Origin: Betaproteobacteria bacterium
GTDB lineage: Bacteria; Pseudomonadota; Gammaproteobacteria; Burkholderiales; Usitatibacteraceae
Length of the DNA stretch: 64,000 nt
NCBI GenBank assembly: GCA_016711875.1
Contig: JADJSD010000001.1
Location: 930,001-994,000, forward strand
Reading direction: 5' to 3'
Shown here piece after piece: positions 22,565 to 31,400 of this stretch. Position 1 is the first letter of the stretch; each line of letters begins with the position of its first letter. The notes below the pieces were generated by a model. The model saw only the letters and a list, made by a program, of their open reading frames with translations, was not told where the DNA came from and ran no database searches. Position numbers and translations under genes: made by a program.

Positions 22565-23320
22565 GTGCGCGTCTTCCTCACCGGCGCATCGAGCGGCATC
22601 GGCGAGGCCCTCGCGCGCCACTACGCGATGCGCGGCGCCACCCTCGGCCTCGTCGCCCGGCGGGCCGATCGCCTCGAGAGTCTCAAGTCGTCGCTCGCGA
22701 CGCCCGCCGAGTCGTACGTCGTCGACGTGCGCGACCTGCCCGCGATGCAGGCGGCGGCGCGCGACTTCATCGCGAAGCACGGCGTGCCCGACCTCGTCAT
22801 CGCCAACGCGGGCGTCTCCCACGGCACGCTCACGGAATGCGCGGACGACATCGACGTCTTCCGGCAGATCCTCGACATCAACGTGATCGGGATGGTGAAC
22901 GCCTTCCACCCGTTCGTCGCGCCGATGCGCGAGGCCGGGCGCGGCGTTCTCGCGGGCGTGGCGAGCGTCGCGGGCTACCGGGGCCTGCCCGGCGCGAGCG
23001 CCTACAGCGCCTCCAAGGCGGCCGCCATCCGCTACTGCGAGAGCCTTCGCGTGGAACTGCGCGGCACCGGCGTTCGCGTCGCGACGATCTGCCCCGGCTA
23101 CATCGCCACACCCATGACGGCGAAGAACCCGTATCCCATGCCGTTCATCATTTCCGCGGAAGACTTCGCGCGTCGCTTCGCGCGCGCCATCGACGCGGGA
23201 AGCACCTATGCCGTGATTCCCTGGCCGATGGCGATCGTGGCGAAACTGCTCGCGTTGCTGCCGAACGCGCTCTACGACGCCGCCTTCTCGCGCGCGGGAC
23301 GCAAACCCCGCAAGGGCTAG
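22565..23320 (+). CDS. Short-chain dehydrogenase/reductase
   Basis: A 251-residue classical SDR. The NAD(P) motif is TGASSGIG, NAG is in IANAGVS, and the active site is Tyr-x3-Lys in YSASK with Ser in VASVAGYRG. The C-terminus (IPWPMAIVAKLLALLPNALYDA) is hydrophobic, as in SDRs acting on lipids at the membrane. The substrate is unknown. The start is GTG at 22565, 19 bases after dsbA, so it is probably in the same operon. Confidence 0.8.
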   Translation: MRVFLTGASSGIGEALARHYAMRGATLGLVARRADRLESLKSSLATPAESYVVDVRDLPAMQAAARDFIAKHGVPDLVIANAGVSHGTLTECADDIDVFRQILDINVIGMVNAFHPFVAPMREAGRGVLAGVASVAGYRGLPGASAYSASKAAAIRYCESLRVELRGTGVRVATICPGYIATPMTAKNPYPMPFIISAEDFARRFARAIDAGSTYAVIPWPMAIVAKLLALLPNALYDAAFSRAGRKPRKG

Positions 23321-23464
23321 CGCGCCGTAGCCCGTTTCAATTGTGACGCGGGGCGCATCGCGAAAGGGGCGCCGAGCCTTCCCCCGAGGGCACCCCATCG
23401 CGTACAGTTTTCTGTTCCCCCAGCCATCCGGAGCGGTCGTGTCCTCCCGAGGTTCGCCCCTGCC

Positions 23465-25438
23465 ATGTGCGGAATCGCCGGTATCCTGAGCCGCCCCCGC
23501 GGGCAGCCGCCGCAGGCACGCGAGCTCTCCGCCATGATCGGGCGCCTCGCCCACCGCGGCCCGGACGGCAACGGCATCCACCTGGACGGACCCGCCGGAC
23601 TCGCCCACGCGCGCCTCGCGATCATCGACCTCGCGGGTGGCGCGCAACCCCTCGCCAACGAGACGGGCTCGGTCTGGGTCACGTTCAACGGCGAGATCTT
23701 CAACTTCGTCGAGTTGCGCGCCGACCTCGTCGCGCGGGGCCACGCGTTCCGCACGCAATCGGACACCGAAGTCATCGTCCACCTCTACGAGGACCACGGC
23801 GAGCGTTTCGTCGAGCACCTGAACGGCCAGTTCGCCATCGCCGTGTGGGACCGCGAGCGCGAACGACTCGTACTCGCACGCGACCGCGCCGGCATCCGGC
23901 CGCTCTTCTGGACGGAGGCCGCCGACCGCTTCCTGTTCGCCTCGGAAGCGAAGGCGCTCTTCGCGCTGCCGGAAGTCCCGCGACGCCTCGACCGGCGCTC
24001 GCTCGCGCAGGCCTGCACCTTCTGGTCCGCGCTGCCGCCCGGCACGGCGTTCGAGGGCGTGCAATCGCTGCCGCCGGGCCACGTGATGGTCGTCACGGCC
24101 GAAGGGCGGCGCCTCGAGCGCTACTGGGACTGGACCTTCCCCTCGGCGCACGAGGCCGCGCCCGCCGACGACCGCCCCCTCGCCGACGCCTTGCGCGAAC
24201 TGCTCATCGACGCGACGCGCCTGCAGCTTCGCGCCGATGTGCCGGTGGGCGCCTACCTGAGCGGCGGGCTCGACTCGGCGATCGTCGCGACGATCGTGCG
24301 CCGGTTCACCGGCGCGCCGCTTCGCACCTTCTCGCTCACGTTCGAGGACGAGGAATTCGACGAGAGCGGCTTCCAGCGCGAGATGGTCGCTTTCCTGGGC
24401 ACCGACCACACGTCCATCCGCTGCACGCGAGCGGACATCGCCGCGGCCTTTCCGCGCGCCGTGTTCCACGCGGAGGCGCCCATCGTCCGGACCGCGCCCA
24501 CGCCCCTCATGCTGCTCGCGGGCCACGTGCGCGCCGAGGGCTACAAGGTCGTGCTCACGGGCGAGGGGGCCGACGAGGTGTTCGGCGGCTACGACATCTT
24601 CAAGGAGGCGAAGGTCCGCCGATTCTGGGCGCGCTCGCCGGGCTCCGCGTCGCGACCGCGCATCCTCGAGCGGCTCTACCCGTACCTGCGCCACTCGCCG
24701 GCCGCCGGCCGCGCGTTCACGCAGGCGTTCTTCAAGGAAGGGCTCGAGCACGCGAACGAGCCGTGGTTCGCCCACGCGCCGCGCTGGACGACGACGCGCC
24801 GCATCCACCAGTTCTTCTCGCCGGCGCTGCGCGAGAGCCTCGCGGGCTGGGACCCCTACGCCGAGATCGCCGGGAGGATCCCGGCCGCGGCGGCGGGATG
24901 GGTGCCCATGGGACGCGACCAGTACGTCGAGGCGCACACGCTGATGTCGGGCTACCTGCTGTGCTCGCAGGGCGACCGCGTGGCGATGGCCCATTCGATC
25001 GAGGGCCGCTTCCCGTTCCTCGACCATCGTGTCATCGAGTTCGCGAACCGCCTGCCCCCGCAGCTCAAGCTGCACGGCCTCCAGGAGAAGTACCTGCTCA
25101 AGAAATCGATGGCGGGCCTGCTGCCGGAATCGATCCGGGCGCGCACCAAGCAGCCGTACCGCGCACCCGACAGCCAGAGCTTCTTCGTGGCGGGCCGGCC
25201 GGTCGACTACGTCGCGGACCTGCTTTCGCCCGCGCGGCTCGCCGACGCCGGGCATTTCGACCCGGTCGCGGTGGGCAAACTCGTGGCCAAGTGCGCCGCC
25301 GGCCGGGCGATCGGCTTCGCGGACAACATGGCCTTCGTCGCGATCCTGTCGACCATGCTGCTCGAGGAGCAGTTCGTCCGCGGCGGCGAAGGCGGGAAAG
25401 GAGCCCCGGCTTGCGCGCCGGGGTTGCTTGCCGCGTGA
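23465..25438 (+). CDS. AsnB-type glutamine-dependent amidotransferase
   Basis: A 657-residue asparagine-synthetase-family enzyme. Cys2 (MCGIAGIL) is the glutaminase nucleophile; the N-terminal class II domain covers ~1-190 (HRGPDGNG, FNGEIFNF). The ATP-PPase domain has the SGGLDS P-loop (YLSGGLDSAI) and GEGADEVFGGYDIF. It resembles the AsnB-like amidotransferases in polysaccharide and lipid biosynthesis loci more than a housekeeping AsnB, mainly because of its neighbours: an acyl ligase, an ACP, a NadE-like enzyme, a methyltransferase and a GNAT protein follow on the same strand. It probably amidates a pathway intermediate or supplies ammonia to the NadE-like protein. The 144-base gap upstream should hold the operon promoter; I could not identify one. 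Confidence 0.85.
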   Translation: MCGIAGILSRPRGQPPQARELSAMIGRLAHRGPDGNGIHLDGPAGLAHARLAIIDLAGGAQPLANETGSVWVTFNGEIFNFVELRADLVARGHAFRTQSDTEVIVHLYEDHGERFVEHLNGQFAIAVWDRERERLVLARDRAGIRPLFWTEAADRFLFASEAKALFALPEVPRRLDRRSLAQACTFWSALPPGTAFEGVQSLPPGHVMVVTAEGRRLERYWDWTFPSAHEAAPADDRPLADALRELLIDATRLQLRADVPVGAYLSGGLDSAIVATIVRRFTGAPLRTFSLTFEDEEFDESGFQREMVAFLGTDHTSIRCTRADIAAAFPRAVFHAEAPIVRTAPTPLMLLAGHVRAEGYKVVLTGEGADEVFGGYDIFKEAKVRRFWARSPGSASRPRILERLYPYLRHSPAAGRAFTQAFFKEGLEHANEPWFAHAPRWTTTRRIHQFFSPALRESLAGWDPYAEIAGRIPAAAAGWVPMGRDQYVEAHTLMSGYLLCSQGDRVAMAHSIEGRFPFLDHRVIEFANRLPPQLKLHGLQEKYLLKKSMAGLLPESIRARTKQPYRAPDSQSFFVAGRPVDYVADLLSPARLADAGHFDPVAVGKLVAKCAAGRAIGFADNMAFVAILSTMLLEEQFVRGGEGGKGAPACAPGLLAA

Positions 25439-25469
25439 ACTCGCGGGACCATCGGAACTGAAGGCTTCC

Positions 25470-27006
25470 ATGCTGCTGCACCACTTCTTCCAGGACACCA
25501 CGCGCCGCCAGCCGGACAGGATCGCCTTGGCCTGCGAAGGCGCGCGGCTTTCCTGGGCCGACATTGCCGGCGAGGCGGACCGGCTCGCGCGCTGCCTGCA
25601 CGCGCGCGGCGTGCGCCGCGGCGACCGGGTTGCGCTGTTCCTGGACAACGGCTGGGAGTCCGTGGCCGGCATCCACGCGGTGCTCTCGCTGGGCGCCGTC
25701 TTCATGCCGGTCAACCCGCTCACCAAGCGCGACAAGCTCGCCTACCTGCTCGCCGATTCGCGCGCGAGCGCGCTCCTCACGCACGCTGCCCTCTCGGATG
25801 CCTGGGCCCACGCAATCGCCGCAAGCCCCTCGGTCCACACCGTCGTCGTGGCCTCGAAGGAAGGCGCCTCGGCGCCGCGCCCCGGAGGAGCCATCGCCTG
25901 GCCCGACGCGACCTCGCCCCCGGCCGAGCCCGTCCCCGACCCCGGCACCATCGACCAGGACCTCGCCGCCATCATCTACACCTCGGGCTCCACGGGCGAC
26001 CCGAAGGGGGTGATGCTCACGCACCTCAACATGGTGTCGGCCGCGCGCTCGGTGAGCACCTACCTGGGCTTGCGCGAGGACGACACGATCTTCTGCGCGC
26101 TGCCGCTCGCGTTCGACTACGGCCTGTACCAGTGGCTCATGGCGACGCGCACGGGCGCCACCGTCGTCCTCGAGCGCTCCTTCGCCTTCCCGCTGAAGGC
26201 CCTGGAGATCATGGCCCGCGAGCGGGTGACGGTCTTCCCGGGCGTGCCCACGATGTTCTCGATGCTCACCGCCACGCGCGGACTCGACCGCTTCGACCTG
26301 GGCGCCCTGCGCATGATCACCAACACCGCCGCCGCGCTCACCGAGGATCACATCCGTCGCCTGCGCGGGCTCTTCCCGCAGGCGACGCTCTTCTCGATGT
26401 ACGGCCTCACCGAGTGCAAGCGCGTCACGTACCTGCCGCCATCGCAGCTCGACATCCGCCCCACCAGCGTCGGACGCGGCATGCCCAACGAGGAGGTGTG
26501 GCTCGTCGACGACGCCGGCCGGCGCCTGCCCGACGGCAGCACGGGCGAGCTCGTGATCCGCGGCTCGAACGTGATGCGCGGCTACTGGGAGAAGCCGAAG
26601 GAGACGGCCGAGCGGCTTCGTCCCGGCCCGATCCCGGGCGAATGGGTGCTCCACTCCGGCGACCTCTTCCGCACCGACGAGGAAGGCTGGCTCTATTTCG
26701 TCGCCCGCAAGGACGACATCATCAAGAGCCGCGGCGAGAAGGTGCGCGCCGAAGGAGGTCGAGAACGCGCTCTACGCCCACGAGGGCATCCTCGAGGCCG
26801 CGGTGGTCGGCGTGCCCGACGAGGTGCTCGGTCAGGCCGTGAAGGCCTTCGTCGTGCCGCGCGCGGGCCACGTGCTCACGGAGAAGGAAGTGATCCGCCA
26901 CTGCCTCGCGCGCCTGGAGAGCTTCATGGCGCCGCGGCACGTGGCCATCGTCGAGGCCCTGCCGAAGACGGACACGGGCAAGATCAAGAAAACCGGGCTC
27001 GCCTGA
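25470..27006 (+). pseudogene. AMP-forming acyl-CoA/acyl-ACP ligase, frameshifted as sequenced
   Basis: An adenylate-forming ligase that would activate a carboxylic acid with ATP, probably for loading on the ACP encoded next. The N-domain has the P-loop YTSGSTGDPKG; the A5 motif is MYGLTECKR and the A7 Asp is in LHSGDLFRTDEEGW. At the hinge (KSRGEKV, near 26741-26753) the frame breaks: reading GTG-C-GCG-CCG-AAG, removal of one base restores the conserved APKEVENALYAHEG and continues to the C-terminal lysine motif PKTDTGKIKKTGLA, stopping at 27006. Uncorrected, the frame runs on to 27341. All other parts are intact, so a sequence error or a very recent mutation is likely. The ATG at 25470 is 31 bases after the AsnB-like gene. 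Confidence 0.8.
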
Positions 27007-27057
27007 AGGCGCGAAAGCGCCGGGAACGAGGCCCCGCACCGCAAGGAGAAGCAGCGC

Positions 27058-27318
27058 ATGCAAGACGTGAAACAGGCCGTACGGCAGTTCCTGCTCGACA
27101 ACTTCGCCATGGGCGGGGGCGTCACCATCGCGGACGACACCTCGTTCATGGAGGCGCACATCCTCGACTCGACGGGGTTCATCGAGCTGATCACCTATAT
27201 CGAGGAGACCTTCGGCTTGGCGGTCGACGACGAGGAGATGCTGCCGGAGAACTTCGACAGCCTCGCCAACATCGAGGGCTACGTCGCGCGCAAGCGCGCG
27301 CAGGCGCCCGCGGCATGA
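27058..27318 (+). CDS. Acyl carrier protein
   Basis: An 86-residue four-helix carrier protein. The phosphopantetheine attachment site is Ser38 in ILDSTGFIEL, a DST variant of the usual DSL. The pI is acidic (EETFGLAVDDEEMLPENFDS), as expected. It is not the fatty-acid AcpP, which lies with fab genes. Here it follows an AMP-forming ligase, so it probably carries a dedicated acyl or aminoacyl group. ATG at 27058; a 19-base gap separates it from the NadE-like gene. Confidence 0.88.
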   Translation: MQDVKQAVRQFLLDNFAMGGGVTIADDTSFMEAHILDSTGFIELITYIEETFGLAVDDEEMLPENFDSLANIEGYVARKRAQAPAA

Positions 27319-27337
27319 CGCCGGCCCGCCCCGCGCC

Positions 27338-28321
27338 ATGAGCGCCCTCGCCCCCGACGTCCTCGCGATCGACGCCGAGGCGCAGGCCTCGCGCATCGCG
27401 GAGCGACTCGCCGCGATCGTCGGCCGCGACCTGCGCCGCCGCGGTCTCGTGATCGCCCTGTCGGGTGGCGTCGACAGTTCCGTGTGCGCGGCGCTCGCCG
27501 TGCGCGCCGTCGGCCCGGGCAAGGTCTTCGGCCTCATGCTTCCGGAGCGCGACTCCTCCCCGCAGAGCCTCACGCGGGCGAAGCTCGTGGCGGCGCAGTT
27601 CGGCATCGCCCACGAAGTCGAGGACATCGCGCCGGCCCTGGAGGCCCTGGGCTGCTACCGCCGCCGCGACGAGGCGATTCGCGCGGTGTTCCCGGACTAC
27701 GGCGAGCTCTGGAAGAGCAAGATCGCCATCGCCGGCGGGCGCGAGGGCGCCTTCAACTACTTCAAGCTGGTGGTGCAGCCCCCGGGCGGCGCGCTGCGCG
27801 AGGCGCGCATGCCGGTGCGCGAGTACCTGCAGATGGTGGCCGCCACCAACTTCAAGCAGCGAATCCGCAAGATGCTCGAGTACTACCACGCCGACCGGCT
27901 CAACTACGCCGTGATCGGCACCCCCAACCGGCTCGAGTACGACCAGGGCTTCTTCGTGAAGAACGGCGACGGCGCGGCGGACGTGAAGCCCATCGCCCAC
28001 CTCTACAAGACGCAGGTGTACGCCCTCGCGCGCCACCTGGGCATTCCCGCGGAGATCTGCGAGGCGGCGCCCACGACCGACACGTACAGCCTCGTGCAGG
28101 GGCAGGACGAGTTCTACTTCGCGCTGCCCTACGACCGCATGGACGTCGCGCTGTGGGCGGCCAACCACGGCATTCCGGCCGCGGACCTCGCCGCGCACTT
28201 CGGCATCGCGGTGCGCGAGGCGGAGTTCATCTACAAGGACATCGACGCCAAGCGACGCGCGACGCGCTACCTGCACGCCGCGCCGGCGCTCATCGAGCCG
28301 GTGCCGCCCGTGGCGCCGTGA
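27338..28321 (+). CDS. NadE-like ammonia-dependent ATP-pyrophosphatase synthetase
   Basis: A 327-residue protein of the NAD synthetase family. The PP-loop is ALSGGVDSS, and the substrate motif GTPNRLEYDQGFFVKNGDGAAD and PIAHLYKTQV follow the NadE pattern. It differs from housekeeping NadE in two ways. About 50 extra residues lie in the middle (CYRRRDEAIRAVFPDYGELW and on). The usual acidic ending is replaced by TDTYSLVQGQDEFYFALPYD. No glutaminase domain is present, so it would use free ammonia, perhaps from the AsnB-like enzyme. Its setting, between an ACP and a methyltransferase with overlapping frames, suggests amidation of a pathway product. A housekeeping NAD role cannot be excluded. Confidence 0.75.
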   Translation: MSALAPDVLAIDAEAQASRIAERLAAIVGRDLRRRGLVIALSGGVDSSVCAALAVRAVGPGKVFGLMLPERDSSPQSLTRAKLVAAQFGIAHEVEDIAPALEALGCYRRRDEAIRAVFPDYGELWKSKIAIAGGREGAFNYFKLVVQPPGGALREARMPVREYLQMVAATNFKQRIRKMLEYYHADRLNYAVIGTPNRLEYDQGFFVKNGDGAADVKPIAHLYKTQVYALARHLGIPAEICEAAPTTDTYSLVQGQDEFYFALPYDRMDVALWAANHGIPAADLAAHFGIAVREAEFIYKDIDAKRRATRYLHAAPALIEPVPPVAP

Positions 28322-29247
28322 ACGCCGCGCTCGCCGGCCTGGGCGCCGACCAGCAGGGCCTGTATCGCGCCCTCGAGCGCGAGCTCGCGGGCCGGTTCGC
28401 GCCGCTGCCGGACCAGCCGGCGGAAACGGCGGCCGCGACGATCGCGGCGATCTGGCATGCGGCCGCGGGCCGGCCCCTGTCCGCGCGTGCCGCGCTCGAC
28501 ACGCCGCTGCCGCCGCTCGCGGCCGGAGGCGAGGCGCTCGCCCGCGACCTGCTGCGCCGCCGGCTCGAGGGCACGCCCCTCGCCCACCTCACCGGGCGGC
28601 AGCGCTTCCTGGGCCTCGAGATGATCGCCTCGTCCGACGCGCTCATCCCGCGCGAGGAAACCGAGCTGCTCGGTCGGGCCGCGCTCGCGGCATTGGGCGA
28701 TGCCGTCGCTTCCCGGGGCGAGGCGCTCGCCATCGACGTGTGCACCGGTTCGGGCAATCTCGCCGCGGCACTCGCCTTCCACGAGCCGCGCGCGCGCCTC
28801 TGGGCGGCGGACCTCTCGACCGAGGCCGTCGATCTCGCGCGGCGCAACGCGGCCTTCCTGGGGCTCGAGGCGCGCGTCACGGCCGTCGCGGGCGACCTCC
28901 TCGCCCCCTTCGACACGGACGAATTCCGGGGCCGGGTCGATCTCGTCGTCTGCAACCCGCCGTACATCTCCAGCGCCAAGGTGGACCAGATGGCGCCGGA
29001 GATCCGGGGCCACGAGCCGCGGCTCGCCTTCGACGGGGGGCCGTTCGGGATCCGCATCCTCGCGCGCCTCATCGACGCGGCGCCGGCGCTGCTGCGCGAG
29101 GGCGGCGTGCTCGCCTTCGAGGTGGGCCTGGGCCAGGGGCCGGGGCTTCGCCGGCGGCTCGAGCGGCACGGCCGCTATGCGGGCATCCGGGAAGTCGCCG
29201 ACGCGCAGGGCTCGGTTCGAGCGCTCGTCGCCGCCTGCGTGACATGA
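28318..29247 (+). CDS. PrmC/HemK-like N5-glutamine methyltransferase paralogue
   Basis: A 309-residue SAM-dependent methyltransferase with PrmC architecture. It has an N-terminal helical bundle (~1-90), a LTGRQRFLGLEM linker, the SAM motif DVCTGSGNLAAAL and the amide-binding NPPYISSAKV. PrmC normally methylates Gln of release factors and is encoded beside prfA, which is absent here. The start is GTG at 28318, overlapping the NadE-like stop as GTGA, so translation is coupled. In this cluster it may methylate an amide nitrogen made by the AsnB- or NadE-like enzymes, but that is inference. Confidence 0.75.
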   Translation: MNAALAGLGADQQGLYRALERELAGRFAPLPDQPAETAAATIAAIWHAAAGRPLSARAALDTPLPPLAAGGEALARDLLRRRLEGTPLAHLTGRQRFLGLEMIASSDALIPREETELLGRAALAALGDAVASRGEALAIDVCTGSGNLAAALAFHEPRARLWAADLSTEAVDLARRNAAFLGLEARVTAVAGDLLAPFDTDEFRGRVDLVVCNPPYISSAKVDQMAPEIRGHEPRLAFDGGPFGIRILARLIDAAPALLREGGVLAFEVGLGQGPGLRRRLERHGRYAGIREVADAQGSVRALVAACVT

Positions 29248-30284
29248 AGGAATACGCCACGATCTCCGCCGATGCCCTCGGCAACCGCGAAGCCATGCTC
29301 GACCTGTGGAGACGCGGGCTGACCCATGCCGAGAGGCCGGAGCGGAAGTTCGACTGGTACTACGGCGGGAATCCCGCCGGCGTTCCGCTCGTCGAGTTCC
29401 TGGCGCATGCCGCCACCGGGCAGAGGGTCGGCGTGGCTTCCGCGGGACCCCGGCGCATGCGCCTGGGCGATCGGGAGCTCCAATGCGGATCGATGGTGGA
29501 TTTCGTGGTGGATCCCGCGCATCGCACGTTCTTCCCGGCGATCACCCTCCAGAAGGGAATCTGCCGGCAGGCGCTCGCGACCTTCGACCTCCTGTTCGGG
29601 CTGCCCAACGCGAAATCCGAGGCGGCGGTGAAGCGCGTGGGCTACCGCCAGGTCGGGTCGCTGCAAAGGAGCGTGCGGATCCTGCGCGCGGAGCACTATC
29701 TGTCCCGCCACCTGCCCGCTCCCCTGAGCAAGACCGTGAGCCCGATCATCGACGCCGCCCGCCTGGCGAGCCTGCGCGTGCAGTCCCTTGCCGCGACCGG
29801 GTATCGGACGGAATGGCTCGACCGCCCCGACCCGCGATTCGACGAACTGTGGGCGAGGACGGCCGGCGCCGATCGGATCATCGGCCTTCGCGACAGCGCC
29901 TTCCTGGACTGGCGCTTCGCGCGCTGCCCCGTCGGGACGCATCGGTTCTTCACGGTCCAGTCGAGCAGGGGCCGGCGTCTGGTCGCCTACGCGGTCTGCG
30001 AGAGGACGGGCGACGTGCTCCACGTCAGGGATTTTCTCGTCGCGCCCGGGCGCCCGGACGCATTGACGCGCCTGCTGTCCGAGCTCGCCCGCGAGGCCCA
30101 CGGCGAGGGGGCCGCGAGCCTGTCGATCGAGTTCCTCGGACCCCGGCACCTGCAGCACCACCTGGCCGCCAACGGCTTCGTGGAACGCGAGTCCCATCCT
30201 TTCTACGCCGTCCTGCCCGGGGACCTCGCCCGGCTGGCGGACGCCGAGCACTGGTACATCACCGGCGCGGACGACGACATCTAG
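29244..30284 (+). CDS. GNAT/FemAB-like acyltransferase of biosynthetic clusters
   Basis: A 346-residue protein resembling the double-GNAT proteins found in polysaccharide and exosortase-type loci. The N-terminal half includes FDWYYGGNPAG and VDFVVDPAHRTFFPAITLQKG, a typical acetyl-CoA-binding strand-turn, followed by a second GNAT-like half with DSAFLDWRFARCPVGTHRFF and SIEFLGPRHLQHHLAANGF. It has no membrane segment. The ATG at 29244 overlaps the methyltransferase stop (ATGA). It would transfer an acyl group, perhaps from the clustered ACP. Similarity is by pattern, so family placement is moderate. Only 6 bases separate its stop from the convergent porin. Confidence 0.65.
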   Translation: MKEYATISADALGNREAMLDLWRRGLTHAERPERKFDWYYGGNPAGVPLVEFLAHAATGQRVGVASAGPRRMRLGDRELQCGSMVDFVVDPAHRTFFPAITLQKGICRQALATFDLLFGLPNAKSEAAVKRVGYRQVGSLQRSVRILRAEHYLSRHLPAPLSKTVSPIIDAARLASLRVQSLAATGYRTEWLDRPDPRFDELWARTAGADRIIGLRDSAFLDWRFARCPVGTHRFFTVQSSRGRRLVAYAVCERTGDVLHVRDFLVAPGRPDALTRLLSELAREAHGEGAASLSIEFLGPRHLQHHLAANGFVERESHPFYAVLPGDLARLADAEHWYITGADDDI

Positions 30285-30290
30285 CCCGCG

Positions 30291-31331
30291 CTAGAAGACG
30301 TGCCGCAGCCCCAGGCTGTAACCCTGCGGATCCTGCCCCTCCGTGATCGAAAGCGTGTTCGAGCCGAAGTTGCACAGGCTCCCCGTGTCGTTCTCGACCT
30401 TCGCGTAGCTGGCGATGAGGAAGGTGCGGCGCGTGAAGTTGTAGCGATAGCCCACGGCGGTGAGGTCGCATTCGGGCTGCACCGCGGCCGTCACGAGCCC
30501 GCCGTCCTTCGAGGCCGAGTAGGTGACGATGAACTGGTGCTTGCCCAGGTAGTACTGCACGCCGGCCTGGTAGGACTTCTGCTTCGTGGCATTGGTGCGC
30601 TCGTATTCGCCGTACTGGCCGGAGAGCTTCACCGGGCCGAACCGGTACTCGCCCGAGATGCCGTGGCCTTCCTCGTCGACGCCCGCGGTCGCCGTCTGGC
30701 CGACCGAATCGTTGTGCTTCTCGTAAGCGTAGGAGAAAGACCCCTCGCCCTTCGCCCACGTGATCGAGACGCTCTCGAGGGAAGGATCCACGGTCGCCGT
30801 CTTGCCCTCGTTCGCGCCGTACATCGCGCGCAACGACAGGTTCGCGATCGTGGGCGAGACGTACATCACCACGTTCGTCGCCCGCTGGCTGAAGGCGCCC
30901 TGGCGCACGGCGGCGCCGGTGATGTCGCCGATCTGAAGGTCCGTCCACGGGTCGATGGAGCCGACCTGCGTGGTCTTGAATGGCGTGTCCCAGCGCCCCA
31001 TGGAGAGCGCGCCCCACGAGCCGCGGATGCCCACGGCGCTGTTGCGGCGGGCGAAGGTCCCGGAGTTGTCATCGGGCGAGAAGCCCGTCTCCAACTGGAA
31101 GAACGCCGTGAGGCCGCCGCCCAGGTTCTCCGTGCCTCGTACGCCCAGGAGCGAGGATTGGTCCGAGACGCGGCTGCGCCTCGCGACGGGGGTCGTGCCA
31201 CCCTTCGCCTCGACGGACTCGCCCGTCACGTAGATGCGTCCGTACAGCGTGACGGGGTCGCCCGCCTGCGCGAGGGCCGCGGGGGCCGCCGCCATGGCCG
31301 CGAGGGCCACCATCCAGCGTTGCGTCTTCAT
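30291..31331 (-). CDS. Gram-negative general porin (OmpC/Porin_4 type)
   Basis: A 346-residue outer-membrane porin. The signal peptide is 1-~22 (AAPAALAQA), the mature start GDPVTLYGRIYV is typical of betaproteobacterial porins, and the loop-3 type segment is WDTPFKTTQVGSIDPW. The protein ends in Phe (LGLRHVF), the BamA recognition signal. Length fits a 16-strand barrel. A strong ribosome binding site (GGGAGAGGATG) lies upstream of the ATG at 31331. Transport specificity cannot be told. It may be co-transcribed with the lyase upstream (69-base gap). Confidence 0.92.
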   Translation of the reverse strand: MKTQRWMVALAAMAAAPAALAQAGDPVTLYGRIYVTGESVEAKGGTTPVARRSRVSDQSSLLGVRGTENLGGGLTAFFQLETGFSPDDNSGTFARRNSAVGIRGSWGALSMGRWDTPFKTTQVGSIDPWTDLQIGDITGAAVRQGAFSQRATNVVMYVSPTIANLSLRAMYGANEGKTATVDPSLESVSITWAKGEGSFSYAYEKHNDSVGQTATAGVDEEGHGISGEYRFGPVKLSGQYGEYERTNATKQKSYQAGVQYYLGKHQFIVTYSASKDGGLVTAAVQPECDLTAVGYRYNFTRRTFLIASYAKVENDTGSLCNFGSNTLSITEGQDPQGYSLGLRHVF

Positions 31332-31400
31332 TGCTCATCCTCTCCCGATGCGTGAAAAGTCTTCTCGTGGGCCCGCCCCGTGGGGGGAGGACCAATATTC

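Noticed and set aside
23465..30284. Exosortase/PEP-CTERM locus
   Set aside because: The AsnB-like, ligase and ACP genes are reminiscent of one, but no exosortase, PEP-CTERM signal or glycosyltransferase is present in the window.
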